DNA from: Xenophilus aerolatus | GTDB lineage: Bacteria > Pseudomonadota > Gammaproteobacteria > Burkholderiales > Burkholderiaceae_C | Length of the DNA: 64,000 nucleotides | Reading direction: 5' to 3' | Assembly: GCA_030418545.1 (NCBI GenBank) | Contig: QAIB01000001.1 | Location: forward strand, 992,001 to 1,056,000 | In this document: in pieces, positions 49,673-58,231 of the stretch | Position numbering within the stretch: position 1 is the first letter of the stretch | How the letters are laid out: each line of letters starts with the position of its first letter | Notes under the pieces: generated by a model | Databases searched by the model: none | Told to the model about the DNA's origin: nothing | The model's input: the letters and a program-made list of their open reading frames with translations, nothing else | Translations under genes and position numbers: made by a program

Positions 49673-49777
49673 CCGTACGCGAAGGGCGCGAAGATCACGC
49701 TAAGGACGCAAAAAAATCCAGAAGAATTCGGCTGTCTTTCGCGCTCTTCGCGAAACCTTCGCGCCCTTCGCGTACGG
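49673..49777. repeat. 105-base element with perfect 21-base terminal inverted repeats
   Basis: The left arm CCGTACGCGAAGGGCGCGAAG (49673-49693) is the exact reverse complement of the right arm at 49757-49777. Inside there is an A-rich stretch (GGACGCAAAAAAATCC) and a second hairpin TTTCGCG-ctctt-CGCGAAA at 49737-49755. It lies wholly in the space between the response regulator and kinase genes. It codes for no transposase, so it is MITE-like or a palindromic repeat. Confidence 0.8.
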
Positions 49778-49791
49778 ATGTCCGTCCCCCC

Positions 49792-51171
49792 ATGACCCCA
49801 CGTAACTCCATCGCCATCCGGCTCGCACTCATGTATGCGGCGGTGGCGCTGGTCGTGTTCTCGCTGGTCGGGGTGGCGCTGCACCAAGTGCTCAGCCGCG
49901 AGCTGGCGCGCCACCAGCACGAGCAGGTCCAAGGACGGCTGGAAGACGTGCGCTACCTGCTCGTGCACGGCCGCTCGCCGCAGTTGGCGATCCGCGCCAA
50001 GGACAAGATCGCCGCGCTGGTCAGCAACGGCGGCGAGACGCGCTTCTGGATGTGGAGCGACGACCCGGCCTTCCGCTGGGGCGAGGGCGCAGAGGCGATC
50101 GCCGCGCACATGCGTACCCACTCGGGCGTGGTCGACCTGCCGGTGGGACCGGGCGGCAGCTCGATGGCCGTGCTGTCGGTCGATGTGCCCGCCAACGACA
50201 TCCGCGCGGGCCTGCAGCTCATCGCGGCCGTGAGCGAGGCGTCGTTCTCGCGCACCCTGCGCGCCTTCGAGACTGCGCTCGCCCTGTTGACGGTGGTCGG
50301 TGTTCTCAGCGTCGGTCTGCTGGGCTTCTGGATCGCGCGGCTGGGCCTGCGGCCCGTGCAGCAGCTGTCGGAGGACGCGCAACGCATCGGCCCCGACAAC
50401 CGTGGCCAGCGCTTGGAACTGCCCGACCTGCCGCTGGAACTGTCGCAGCTGGGCGGCTCCTTCAACGCGGCGCTGGACCGGCTCGATGCGGCCTACCGGC
50501 AACTGGAGACCTTCAACGCCGACGTGGCGCACGAGCTGCGCACGCCGCTCGCCAACCTCATCGGCCAGACCCAGGTCACCCTGGCGCGCGAGCGCGACGC
50601 CCCCGAGCTGCGCGAGGTGCTGCAGTCCAACCTGGAGGAGCTCGAGCGCCTGCGCGCCATCGTGGCCGACATGCTGTTCCTGGCGCGGGCGGAGCAGGGC
50701 GAACGGGCGCACCGGCTCACCGAGTCGTCGCTGGCGCGGGAGGTCGACAAGACCGTGGAGTTCTTCGACGTGCTGCTCGAGGACGCGGGCATGCAGGTCG
50801 AGGTGGTGGGCGACGCCGTGGCGCCCATCGAGACCTCGCTCTTCCGGCGCGCGCTGAGCAACCTGCTGCAGAACGCCATCCAGCATTCGAAGGGCGGCGG
50901 CACCATCGTCGCCCATGTCGAGCGGCAGGCCGGCCGCGCCGTGGTGAGCTTCTCCAACCCCAGCGACCCCATTCCCGCCGAACAGCTCGCGCGCCTGTTC
51001 GACCGCTTCTACCGCGTCGACGCCGCACGCCACAACAGCGGCGAGAACCACGGCCTGGGCCTGGCAATCGTGAAGGCGGTGGCGGCGATGCACGGGGGCA
51101 CGGTGTTCGCGCGTTCCGGCGGGGGGGTGACGACGATCGGGTTCAGTGTCGGATTGCTGTCAATAACATAG
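49792..51171 (+). CDS. Heavy-metal-type sensor histidine kinase
   Basis: This 459-residue kinase has an N-terminal membrane helix (IRLALMYAAVALVVFSLVGV), a periplasmic sensor (about residues 30-155), a second helix (ALALLTVVGVLSVGLLGFWI) and a HAMP domain. The phosphorylation motif is FNADVAHELRTPLANLIGQT, and the ATPase domain has NLLQNAIQHSK and GLGLAIVKAV. ATG at 49792 was chosen because the upstream open frame runs through the inverted-repeat element. The last codons (L-S-I-T-stop) are provided by element copy 6. Confidence 0.92.
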   Translation: MTPRNSIAIRLALMYAAVALVVFSLVGVALHQVLSRELARHQHEQVQGRLEDVRYLLVHGRSPQLAIRAKDKIAALVSNGGETRFWMWSDDPAFRWGEGAEAIAAHMRTHSGVVDLPVGPGGSSMAVLSVDVPANDIRAGLQLIAAVSEASFSRTLRAFETALALLTVVGVLSVGLLGFWIARLGLRPVQQLSEDAQRIGPDNRGQRLELPDLPLELSQLGGSFNAALDRLDAAYRQLETFNADVAHELRTPLANLIGQTQVTLARERDAPELREVLQSNLEELERLRAIVADMLFLARAEQGERAHRLTESSLAREVDKTVEFFDVLLEDAGMQVEVVGDAVAPIETSLFRRALSNLLQNAIQHSKGGGTIVAHVERQAGRAVVSFSNPSDPIPAEQLARLFDRFYRVDAARHNSGENHGLGLAIVKAVAAMHGGTVFARSGGGVTTIGFSVGLLSIT

Positions 51172-51205
51172 CAGGCTGCGCGGATGGGACGGGTGCTGTG
51201 GGCGG
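51156..51205 (+). repeat. GCTAT-N7-ATAGC element, copy 6 (diverged), carries a kinase stop codon
   Basis: The head GCTGTCAATAACATAGC starts inside the kinase gene and provides Leu-Ser-Ile-Thr and the TAG stop (51169-51171). A GC-rich body (AGGCTGCGCGGATGGGACGG, GTGCTGTGGGC) follows. The stop codon of the convergent DUF6708 gene (51215-51217) lies just past its end. The body is more diverged than in copies 3, 4, 5 and 7. Confidence 0.6.
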
Positions 51206-51214
51206 ATTCGACGC

Positions 51215-52336
51215 TCAAACTTTCGCCACCCAACGCAGCGGCTCCTCGGGGCCAATGCCACTCTCGCGCCGCTTCTGGCCACAGTCGCCGTTCCACTCCT
51301 CGGGGAAGGTGGGCCAGTAGCACAGGCGTTCGGCCAGGGTGTGCAGCGGCGCCCACAACACATTCAAGCCGAAGTTCGTGGCGGTGGCCGCCGATGTGCC
51401 TTGGCCCACCATCTTGTCGCGCACCAGGGAGCCATGCATCACGGTCTCTTCCATGTGTTGGCCGGGGCTGCTGAAGCCTTTGCGCAGCCAGTTGTATTCG
51501 GCAGGTTTGGGCACCGCGTCCATGCCTTCTTCCATGAAGGTGCGGATGTACTGCCACAGGGCTTCACCGCTGTCGTTGGGTCCGACCCAGATCACATCTT
51601 CGCCCTTGCGTTCCGGATCAGTCGGATCAATAGGTGGCCAATAGAGAAGCAGGTTGCTGTCGATGCCGGCAGACTGCAAGCGCTCTCGCCGGGCATCCTC
51701 GCTGCTTGCCAGTTCTTCGGCAGTCCATGACTTGGGCGGCGCCCATTTCACATGGGCCCTGACGCGATCCCAGTCGAGGACGGCGTTGCCACCGTACTTC
51801 TTGGGGCGCAGCACGTACACCCTGCGGGTGGTGCGATTGAAGCGGTAGCGGGCGCGTAGGGCGGTGAAGAAGGCGGGGGCGAAGATGTGGGGCCAGAAGA
51901 GAAAGTGGACCAAGGCATATGCGCCAGCGAGCGTGGCAAAAAACAAGCCTAATACAAGATGCCAGTCACGAAGGTGTGATGGGCCATCGATCAATAGCAG
52001 AGAGATGAATCCCGCAGGCAACCCAAGCATCAAAACCGCTAGAACGGCAATCATGAAGGTTAATGACCGCTTGTTCTCCTCCGCATTACTTTGCTCAATG
52101 AAGTGCTCATTGAAGTCAAACAGCGTACGACCGATTAAAAGGGAGGGGCGTGCAATCTCCTGCTCCTTGAGCTTCTCCTTGCGCGTGGGTTTGGGGTCGT
52201 TCACACCATACGTACACGGTCCTTCATGAATGCCGCACAGCCTCGTGTACTCGTTGATGTCGGCGTAGTAGCCAACGGCCTTCGCCGTACCGCCTCGACG
52301 CTTTTCAAACTGATAGCCGGATTCATTGAGGAACAT
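51215..52336 (-). CDS. DUF6708-like membrane protein of a T6SS vgrG island
   Basis: This 373-residue protein has two central membrane helices (TFMIAVLAVLMLGLPAGFIS and WHLVLGLFFATLAGAYALVH) and a C-terminal domain with RFNRTTRRVYVLRPKKYGGN and VLDWDRVRAHVKW, the pattern of DUF6708 proteins often encoded next to T6SS effectors in Burkholderiales. GC content is lower than the window average, with several AT-rich codons, which suggests horizontal origin. It lies six bases after the broken VasX-like gene. A role as immunity or accessory protein is inferred from position. Confidence 0.72.
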   Translation of the reverse strand: MFLNESGYQFEKRRGGTAKAVGYYADINEYTRLCGIHEGPCTYGVNDPKPTRKEKLKEQEIARPSLLIGRTLFDFNEHFIEQSNAEENKRSLTFMIAVLAVLMLGLPAGFISLLLIDGPSHLRDWHLVLGLFFATLAGAYALVHFLFWPHIFAPAFFTALRARYRFNRTTRRVYVLRPKKYGGNAVLDWDRVRAHVKWAPPKSWTAEELASSEDARRERLQSAGIDSNLLLYWPPIDPTDPERKGEDVIWVGPNDSGEALWQYIRTFMEEGMDAVPKPAEYNWLRKGFSSPGQHMEETVMHGSLVRDKMVGQGTSAATATNFGLNVLWAPLHTLAERLCYWPTFPEEWNGDCGQKRRESGIGPEEPLRWVAKV

Positions 52337-52341
52337 GTGCC

Positions 52342-53336
52342 CTACTCCATGTCCGCGATGGCATTGGCAAGGCTGCTGAGCATCAATGCTTCGGTGCGAT
52401 GAGGTTGCACCTTGCTGCCACTATTCCGGAAGGGCTCGGCCTGCAGCCACTCGGCCCATTCCTTTTCCTTGAGCTTCTCGATCGCATAGCCGGCCGCCGC
52501 TATGAGGATGCCTGTCACGATGTTGATGCGGGTACACCAGAGGACGACAGTCATGTTCTTGGAGTAGTACGCAGTGGCGAGGCCAGTGCCAATCGCTCCC
52601 GCACCAGCCACAGATCGGCCAAAGTATGCAAACATCAAAAGACCGTTTTCTCGCCTGTACGCTGTTAGCGCATCCACCGCATCCCAAACGACCCCCACCA
52701 CGGCCCCCGCAGCCACCCAGTGCGCCGCGCCAATCTTCAACGCCGCAAGGTCTGCCTCCGAGGCTCGCGCCAGATTGGCCGACTGCTTGTGCACCGTGAT
52801 CTGTGCCTTGATCTCTTCCAGCACATTGCTTTCGTAAAAGCTCGCCCGCCAGCCCTTGAGCGTACCCATCGCATGGGCCACCGCCCCGGCCGCTTGGCTG
52901 CCTGCCCTCGGGTCGTCCTGCTGGTTGGCCGCTCGCCCGAAAGTCGGCAGGAACCCCATCACCTCGATGGCCGCGAAGACTGAAGGTACCCTCCCAAACC
53001 AGCGCGCCCCATGTGAGCCGCACTTCGTTCGGATCGATGTTCTCGGACAAGTCCGGCTGGGTACCCGTGCGGGTTGACCACATGGCCCTGCCACTCTGGC
53101 ATGGCGCCCTCGCGCTCGATGAGCAGGTACAGGTAGCCTTCGCGCAGCAGGCGCACGTTGTAAAGCGCCGTCTGCAGCGCCACGCCGCCAGGCCGGGGAT
53201 CGAGCGGAGCAACAGGTTGGAGCTTGCGCAGCTCGGCCATGCCCGGCTGGCGGGCGCTGTAGGCGGCAGCGTAGCGGGCAATCAGGATGGGCAGGCCCTT
53301 GCGTTCGCAGTTGCTGCAGGGTGAGGGACAGGGCAT
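52342..53336 (-). pseudogene. VasX-like T6SS effector remnant (frameshifts and probable internal deletion)
   Basis: The N-terminus (MPCPSPCSNCERKGLPILIA, ALYNVRLLREGYLYLLIERE) is that of the VasX N-terminal domain and stays open for about 92 codons. The reading then moves to a second frame (LSENIDPNEVRLTWGALVWE) and to a third, which runs to the stop with membrane-associated segments (AHWVAAGAVVGVVWDAVDAL, NIVTGILIAAAGYAIEKLKE). The pieces total about 330 codons, while intact effectors of this group are usually well over twice that. It follows the DUF4123 gene by 18 bases, as an effector should. Confidence 0.7.
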
Positions 53337-53354
53337 TGTGGTTCTCCGGAAGGG

Positions 53355-54437
53355 TCAGGCGGCCTTGGAGGCTTGGGCATACAGACTGATGAAGCGGGAG
53401 TCGGGCTGCTGGCGCAGTTGCGCGAGCACGCGCTTGAGCGCCGCGGCCTCGCGCGGTGTGTGCCAGGGGCGTTCGCAGGTGCCGTCGGGCGCAGGGTCGT
53501 GCCACCAGGTGCAATAGACGTAGTCTTCGAGGTTGGCGCCGCTCAGTCCAAGCCCGTCGGCATCGGCGAGCAGTCGGTCCACGGTGGCGGCGTCAGGCTG
53601 GCTTGCTGCGGGCACGCCGTGGCGGGCATAGCCGGCCCAAATGCGGTTGGCTGCCGCCACGGTGTGCATGGCCCGCCATTGGGCAGAAGTGAAAAGGTTG
53701 CCGGTTGTGCTGCGGGTGCGCACCTGCGATGCCTCTTCGGCACAGAACCAGCGAGCCAGCTGACCCGGCGCGTCATCAGCCGCATATTCAGCAGGTGCCC
53801 AGGGACCCCAGGGCTGTGCCAATGACCACCATTGGGCCGTATCGCCCAACCAAGCACGGCGCTGTTCGGTCGTCAGCAAGGGCCATACGCGCTGCAGGAT
53901 TCGGGCATCCTGGTACTGAAGCAGACGCATTTGGCCGTCGCTGGGCGAGCGCTGATGGTTCAGTGCGCTGCAGTGCGTGGCCAATGCGTCGGCCTTGAGG
54001 GTGGCGAAGATCACGCCCCCCAGGTGCTGCTTGGCGGTGCGAGGCCAACTCTCCTGCCAGGCCAGCGACAGCCACTGCGCGCAGGCCTCACGCGCAGCCT
54101 GGGCGGCCAGCGTGTCACCGGCACTCCAGGGCGCCAGTGCCTCTGGCAGGGGCGCGACACAGGTTGCATGCTCCACGCGGTGCTCGAAGCGGGCGGCCAT
54201 CACCGCGCGGCGCGCGCGGGCGGCATCGGGGAAGTGGGCCTCCAGCAGCTGCGCCAGCGGGTTGTCGGCCCAGCGATTGAGCAGCAGGTACGCGCGCATG
54301 CGCGGGGCCTCGTCGCCGGAGCGGACATCCGCCGCAGCAGTTGGCCGCACTTGGCGGTCCTGGAGGGTTCGCCAGCCCTGCAGCAATTCCTCTACAAGTG
54401 CGAGGTACGGAGTTGGGGTGTCGGCGGCGGGGCTCAT
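53355..54437 (-). CDS. DUF4123 domain protein (T6SS effector adaptor)
   Basis: This 360-residue protein has an N-terminal DUF4123 domain (ALVEELLQGWRTLQDRQV, RMRAYLLLNRWADNPLAQLL, PLPEALAPWSAGDTLAAQAA, QHLGGVIFATLKADALATHC). DUF4123 proteins load effectors onto VgrG. The start ATG overlaps the vgrG stop (ATGA), and the effector remnant follows. It is the only apparently complete member of the vgrG-adaptor-effector trio here, so it may have lost its partners. Confidence 0.82.
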   Translation of the reverse strand: MSPAADTPTPYLALVEELLQGWRTLQDRQVRPTAAADVRSGDEAPRMRAYLLLNRWADNPLAQLLEAHFPDAARARRAVMAARFEHRVEHATCVAPLPEALAPWSAGDTLAAQAAREACAQWLSLAWQESWPRTAKQHLGGVIFATLKADALATHCSALNHQRSPSDGQMRLLQYQDARILQRVWPLLTTEQRRAWLGDTAQWWSLAQPWGPWAPAEYAADDAPGQLARWFCAEEASQVRTRSTTGNLFTSAQWRAMHTVAAANRIWAGYARHGVPAASQPDAATVDRLLADADGLGLSGANLEDYVYCTWWHDPAPDGTCERPWHTPREAAALKRVLAQLRQQPDSRFISLYAQASKAA

Positions 54438-56084
54438 GCGGAAATGGATCCACTGGCCTCTTGATCGGCTTTGCTCTCTTCCTGCGCGCAGGCCTTGAAG
54501 TTCTGCGGCTGCAGCGGCAGCGAAGCCGGCCCCATCTTGACGTGGCTGGCCGCATGCTCGATCCATCGCCCTGTCGTGCCGTGCAGGATGCCGGCGTTGC
54601 TCCACTCCGTGAACGAACCGCCCCCGTTCACGACCACCTTGGTCGGTGCGCTGATGAAGATGCTCTCGGTGGTGCTTTTGATGGTCACCTTCTGCTTGGC
54701 GGTGACGTTGACCTTGGCCGATGCGGTCCCAGGGGAACTGGACCTTGATGCGCCCGAGCTCGTCGGTCCACAGGTTCTGGCCCTCGGGACCGACGACCAG
54801 CGCCACCTGCGGGCCGTGGGTGTGGGGCTTGGCGTGGGTGGGCTGCGGGCGCAGGGGCTCCTTGACGGGGTGAGCGGTCAGGTCCACCTGCACACGCCAC
54901 ACCTGCCTTCTGTCCAGGCTCGCGTCCTTGTTCTGGCTGTCCTGGCCCACGTCCTCGATCAGCAGGTCGGTGTCCAGGACCAGGTATTCGGCATTGGCGT
55001 CTTGCCTGGGGTGCTTCTTCAGCTCGAAGGTGCAGCCCGGCACCATGCCCCGCAGGTTGCCGCTGGCCCTTGCTCTGGCCCCGTGGGTGCGCAGCTGCTG
55101 CATGCGCAAGCGGGCCAGGTGGTCGCCTTCGGCTTGGGGGTCGTTGGCTTGTCCCGTGCCCGCCCGGGGCTGGGCGTAGTGGCTGCCTGCCCGGTCGGCG
55201 TGCCACTGGTAGACCTCGCCATTGTTCTGGCCGGTGGGGCGGGAATCCTTGCGGCCGGTGCTCAGGTCGGCCCTGGGCCTGGTGTAGTCGTAGTCCCGGG
55301 TGCTGTAGCTGCCGCTGGTGAGTTGGTGGTGGGGGACGAAGGCATGGAGGTACTCGGCATCGAGCTTCCAGCCCGGTGCGTGGTATTCGACCTGCTGGTA
55401 GGCGGCGCTGGGGTTCTTCTGGTGACCACCCATGTTGTCGATGAGCACCAGGCGGTGTTTGCCGTCGCTGTGCTCGAAGAAGTAGTTGATGCCCCATTCC
55501 TGGGTCAACCGCTCGAAGAACTGGAGATCGCTCTCGTTGTACTGGGTCTGGTAGTCCCGTGGGGGGTAGGTCTCCACCAGGCGCTTGTCGACGGGGAAAC
55601 CATAGTCGGCGAGCAGTTCATCCAGGATCTGCACCACGCTTTGGTTCTGGAAGATCCTGCAGTCGGTGGTGAGGCTGGTCAGGTGCAGCCAGGGGCGCAG
55701 GACGAGGCGGTACTGGACGTGGCGGCCTTCCTCGCCCCACAAAGCAGCTTCGGTGATGAGGGCATTGATCTCACGCACCCCTGCGCCCACCCGGTCCACG
55801 GAGGCGCCGACGGCACCGGGGAGGAATTCGCCCGAGCCGTCCAGCTCGATCAGGCAGCTGATCTCACGGCCGATGAAGGCGTCGAGGTCGAAGTCGGTGG
55901 CGCCTGAGGCTCCGAGGTTCAGGGCATCCGGGGTCTTCAGGAGCAGCTCGTACTCGAACAGGCGGTTCAGGCCCTCGCGACCGGACAGGCGGACCGGCTC
56001 CAGCGCGGGGGCGCCGAGGTGCAAGGGGACGGCATCGCTGTGGATGCGGAGCGTGCGCAAAGGCACGCCGCGGAGTGCGGACAT
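54434..56084 (-). pseudogene. vgrG: T6SS spike protein VgrG, internal deletion with frameshift
   Basis: About 454 codons from 56084 give a normal VgrG N-terminal half (TLRIHSDAVPLHLGAPALEP, FEYELLLKTPDALNLG, NESDLQFFERLTQEWGINYF, up to GRIKVQFPWDRIG). At about 54718-54724 the sequence jumps frame into the C-terminal DUF2345-type end (KVNVTAKQKVTIKSTTESIF, then FISAPTKVVVNGGGSFTEWS), which runs 95 codons to 54434. The gp5-like OB-fold and most of the beta-helix are missing. The spike cannot be functional as written, unless the gap is an assembly error. Confidence 0.82.
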
Positions 56085-56298
56085 GGCAAGCCTCCCTGGC
56101 TTGAATTGTTGTGATAAGCGCTTGGCCGCCCTCGGCTCGGCACCGCAGGCCATCCTATGGCAATGCCAATGATCCGCCGCCCTGATACCTCCTCGGACGT
56201 GTGGAGCATTTCACGCTGCGGCCTGCAGGTAGTGCCCGCCGATCCGCGCGTGGCGCAGCGGCTTCGCGGAGCGACGGCGAGATGCCATGCAATCCATA

Positions 56299-56325
56299 GC
56301 GCCTCGCCCCAAGCCGGCGAGGCGC
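56299..56325. other. Perfect 10-base hairpin between vgrG and the hydrolase gene
   Basis: GCGCCTCGCC / GGCGAGGCGC encloses a seven-base loop, 18 bases past the hydrolase stop. There is no clear T-run on the minus strand, so it is at best a weak terminator for the hydrolase operon. On the plus side CTTCTTTTCTT follows after nine bases. Confidence 0.4.
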
Positions 56326-56342
56326 GCACGCCGCTTCTTTTC

Positions 56343-57278
56343 TTATGAGCCTCCGGTTGCCGCCCGGTGCCGGTCGATGAAGCGATCGACTGCCGCGGTG
56401 TACCCACCTGCCATGCCCAGCTCCGCATTGATCTGCCCATGGCCGAGCTGCAGCGGCAGCACCTCGGCACTCCCACCCACCGCCCGGAACGCCTGCGCGA
56501 AGCGCTGCGACTGGCCGCAGGCATCGTCGCGGCGTGGCGCGCTGCACACCAGCAGCATCGGCGGGCCACCGGGCGCGAGGCGTGCGGTGGGCGATATCTG
56601 TGCCCACAGCGCCGGGTCCGAGCCGAAGGCGCGGTCGTACAGCGGCAGGTGGCGCCGCTGCATCAGGGCCACGGTATCGAGCGCCGCACTGTCCAGGGCG
56701 ACGGTGGCCCGCCAGGGCAGGACGCCCTGGGCGCGGGCCAGCTCGGGCGCGGCGCTCAGCAGCGCGACCAGGTGTGCACCCGCGGAGTGCCCCATGAGGA
56801 CGACCTGCCGCGGGTCGGCGCCCCATGTCGCGGCCTGCGCCTGCACCAGGGCCAGCGCGCGTGCGATGTCCTCGGCCTGCTGCAGCACGCCGACCTGCGG
56901 CACCAGGCGGTAGCCGACCGAGACGAAGACGAAGCCCCGTTCGCGCACCCAGTGGTCGATCTTCGCGTCGACGACCGAGGCGGCGGCCCTGTCGCCGTAC
57001 ATCCAGCCGCCGCCATGGACCATGACCAGCACCGGCGCCTGTCGCGCCTGGGCCGGGCGATAGACGTCGAGGCGCTGGGACGGGTCCGGCCCGTAGGGCA
57101 GGCCGGCATCGCGCAGCACCCCCGCGGGGACGACAGGTGTGCCGACCTCGAAGGTGCGGCCGCGCCAGCGCGTTGTTCCCTGCGCATGCGGCGCGGCGCA
57201 CAGCCCGGCGAGCAGCAGGCAGGCCAGCGTTGCGGTGATGCGCAGGGCGCGCATCCGCATGTTCGTGGTCGGGTTCAT
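56343..57278 (-). CDS. Secreted alpha/beta hydrolase (carboxylesterase, HSL/BD-FAE-like)
   Basis: This 311-residue hydrolase has a signal peptide (LRITATLACLLLAGLCAAPH). The oxyanion-hole motif is MVHGGGWMYGDRAAAS near residue 82 and the nucleophile elbow is GHSAGAHLVALL near residue 163. The acid probably lies near residue 253 and the His in LQLGHGQINAELG near residue 280. It should be a periplasmic or secreted esterase. Its start overlaps the stop of the desaturase-like gene by ATGA, and GCAGGA precedes the ATG. Confidence 0.88.
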   Translation of the reverse strand: MNPTTNMRMRALRITATLACLLLAGLCAAPHAQGTTRWRGRTFEVGTPVVPAGVLRDAGLPYGPDPSQRLDVYRPAQARQAPVLVMVHGGGWMYGDRAAASVVDAKIDHWVRERGFVFVSVGYRLVPQVGVLQQAEDIARALALVQAQAATWGADPRQVVLMGHSAGAHLVALLSAAPELARAQGVLPWRATVALDSAALDTVALMQRRHLPLYDRAFGSDPALWAQISPTARLAPGGPPMLLVCSAPRRDDACGQSQRFAQAFRAVGGSAEVLPLQLGHGQINAELGMAGGYTAAVDRFIDRHRAATGGS

Positions 57279-57904
57279 GGTCCTGCCTCCTCGATGCGAA
57301 CGGTAGGTGGTGGTGCCGAAGTCCGGCCGCCAGGCGGACCGAAGACCATCGCCAGCCGCGCGCGCCCGCCCTCGGCCTGCCGCAGGTCGCGCGCCAGGTT
57401 CACCCACTCGTGCATGGCGATGCGCAAGGGGTTGTGGGTGCGGAGCGGCGTCGTCAGCCCGTAGCGCGGCGGCACGTCGTCGCGCAGGTCCACGAAGGTG
57501 CCGAAGAGGCGGTCGAACACGATCAGCACGCCGCCATAGTTGCAGTCCAGGTATTCGGCGTTCGATGCATGGTGCACCTTGTGGTGGGTGGGCGTGTTGA
57601 GCACCCATTCGAGCGCGCCCAGGCGCGGCAGCCAGGGCGCATGCAGCCAGAACTGGTAAAGCAGGTTGATGCCCAGGGCCGCGAACACGGCCGCGGGCGA
57701 AAAGCCCAGCCATACCAGCGGCGCGAAGAAGAGACCCGTGCCGGTGAGCTTGCCCGTCCATCCGAGCCGCAAAGCCGCGGCCAGGGTCACGAAGGTCTGG
57801 ACGAGGCCCTCGGCCAGCGCGGCCGTCAGCACCAGCAAGGGCAGGGCGAGCAGCCATGGCGCGAGCTCCGGGCCGAGCGCGTGGCGGAGCGTGTCGAAGG
57901 GCAT
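57275..57904 (-). CDS. Sterol desaturase / fatty-acid hydroxylase family protein, internally shortened
   Basis: This 209-residue membrane protein has the C-terminal half of the family (FFAPLVWLGFSPAAVFAALG, LEWVLNTPTHHKVHHASNAE, LIVFDRLFGTFVDLR) with the last HxxHH di-iron motif. The first two histidine motifs (HxxxH and the earlier HxxHH), normally about 100 residues upstream, are absent. The N-terminus resembles the normal start of the family but joins directly to LAAALRLGWTGKLTG. An in-frame internal deletion is the simplest reading. Without the other ligands the di-iron site cannot form, so activity is doubtful. Confidence 0.75.
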   Translation of the reverse strand: MPFDTLRHALGPELAPWLLALPLLVLTAALAEGLVQTFVTLAAALRLGWTGKLTGTGLFFAPLVWLGFSPAAVFAALGINLLYQFWLHAPWLPRLGALEWVLNTPTHHKVHHASNAEYLDCNYGGVLIVFDRLFGTFVDLRDDVPPRYGLTTPLRTHNPLRIAMHEWVNLARDLRQAEGGRARLAMVFGPPGGRTSAPPPTVRIEEAGP

Positions 57905-57918
57905 GGTTGCGCTTCTCC

Positions 57919-58221
57919 TCAGCCGCCGGCGGCGCGGCGGCCGCGCCGGCTGGCGGCGTAGGCCTCGATCTGTTCCATGGTCACGGCGCCGGTGTGCGCG
58001 CTGTCGATGGCCTCGAAGTTGCGGTAGACCCAAGGCATCCTGCCCTTCGCTTCGTCGCGCGTCAGGCGGCCGTCGACATTGGCGTCGGCGGCGCCGAATC
58101 GCTTGCGCAACTCGGTTCGCATCTGGTCTTGGCGGGCGGGGTCGGGCGCCTGGGCCCGCGCAGGGAGCATTGCGCCAGCCAGCAAGGCAAGCAGGGCGTA
58201 TCGAAGCAGGAGGAGTCTCAT
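57919..58221 (-). CDS. Secreted EF-hand domain protein
   Basis: This 100-residue protein has a signal peptide (LLLLRYALLALLAGAMLPARA) and a calcium-binding EF-hand loop ADANVDGRLTRDEA near residue 45. A weaker second loop-like segment follows (IDSAHTGAVTMEQIEAYA). The C-terminus is basic (SRRGRRAAGG). It sits between a secreted low-complexity protein and the desaturase-like gene with short gaps, suggesting one envelope-related operon. Confidence 0.82.
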   Translation of the reverse strand: MRLLLLRYALLALLAGAMLPARAQAPDPARQDQMRTELRKRFGAADANVDGRLTRDEAKGRMPWVYRNFEAIDSAHTGAVTMEQIEAYAASRRGRRAAGG

Positions 58222-58231
58222 CGGGAGTTCC

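Noticed and set aside
49663-49791. N-terminal extension of the efflux-linked kinase from 49663
   Set aside because: The open frame runs through the 105-base inverted repeat and encodes a charged peptide unlike kinase N-termini; ATG at 49792 begins the usual membrane helix.
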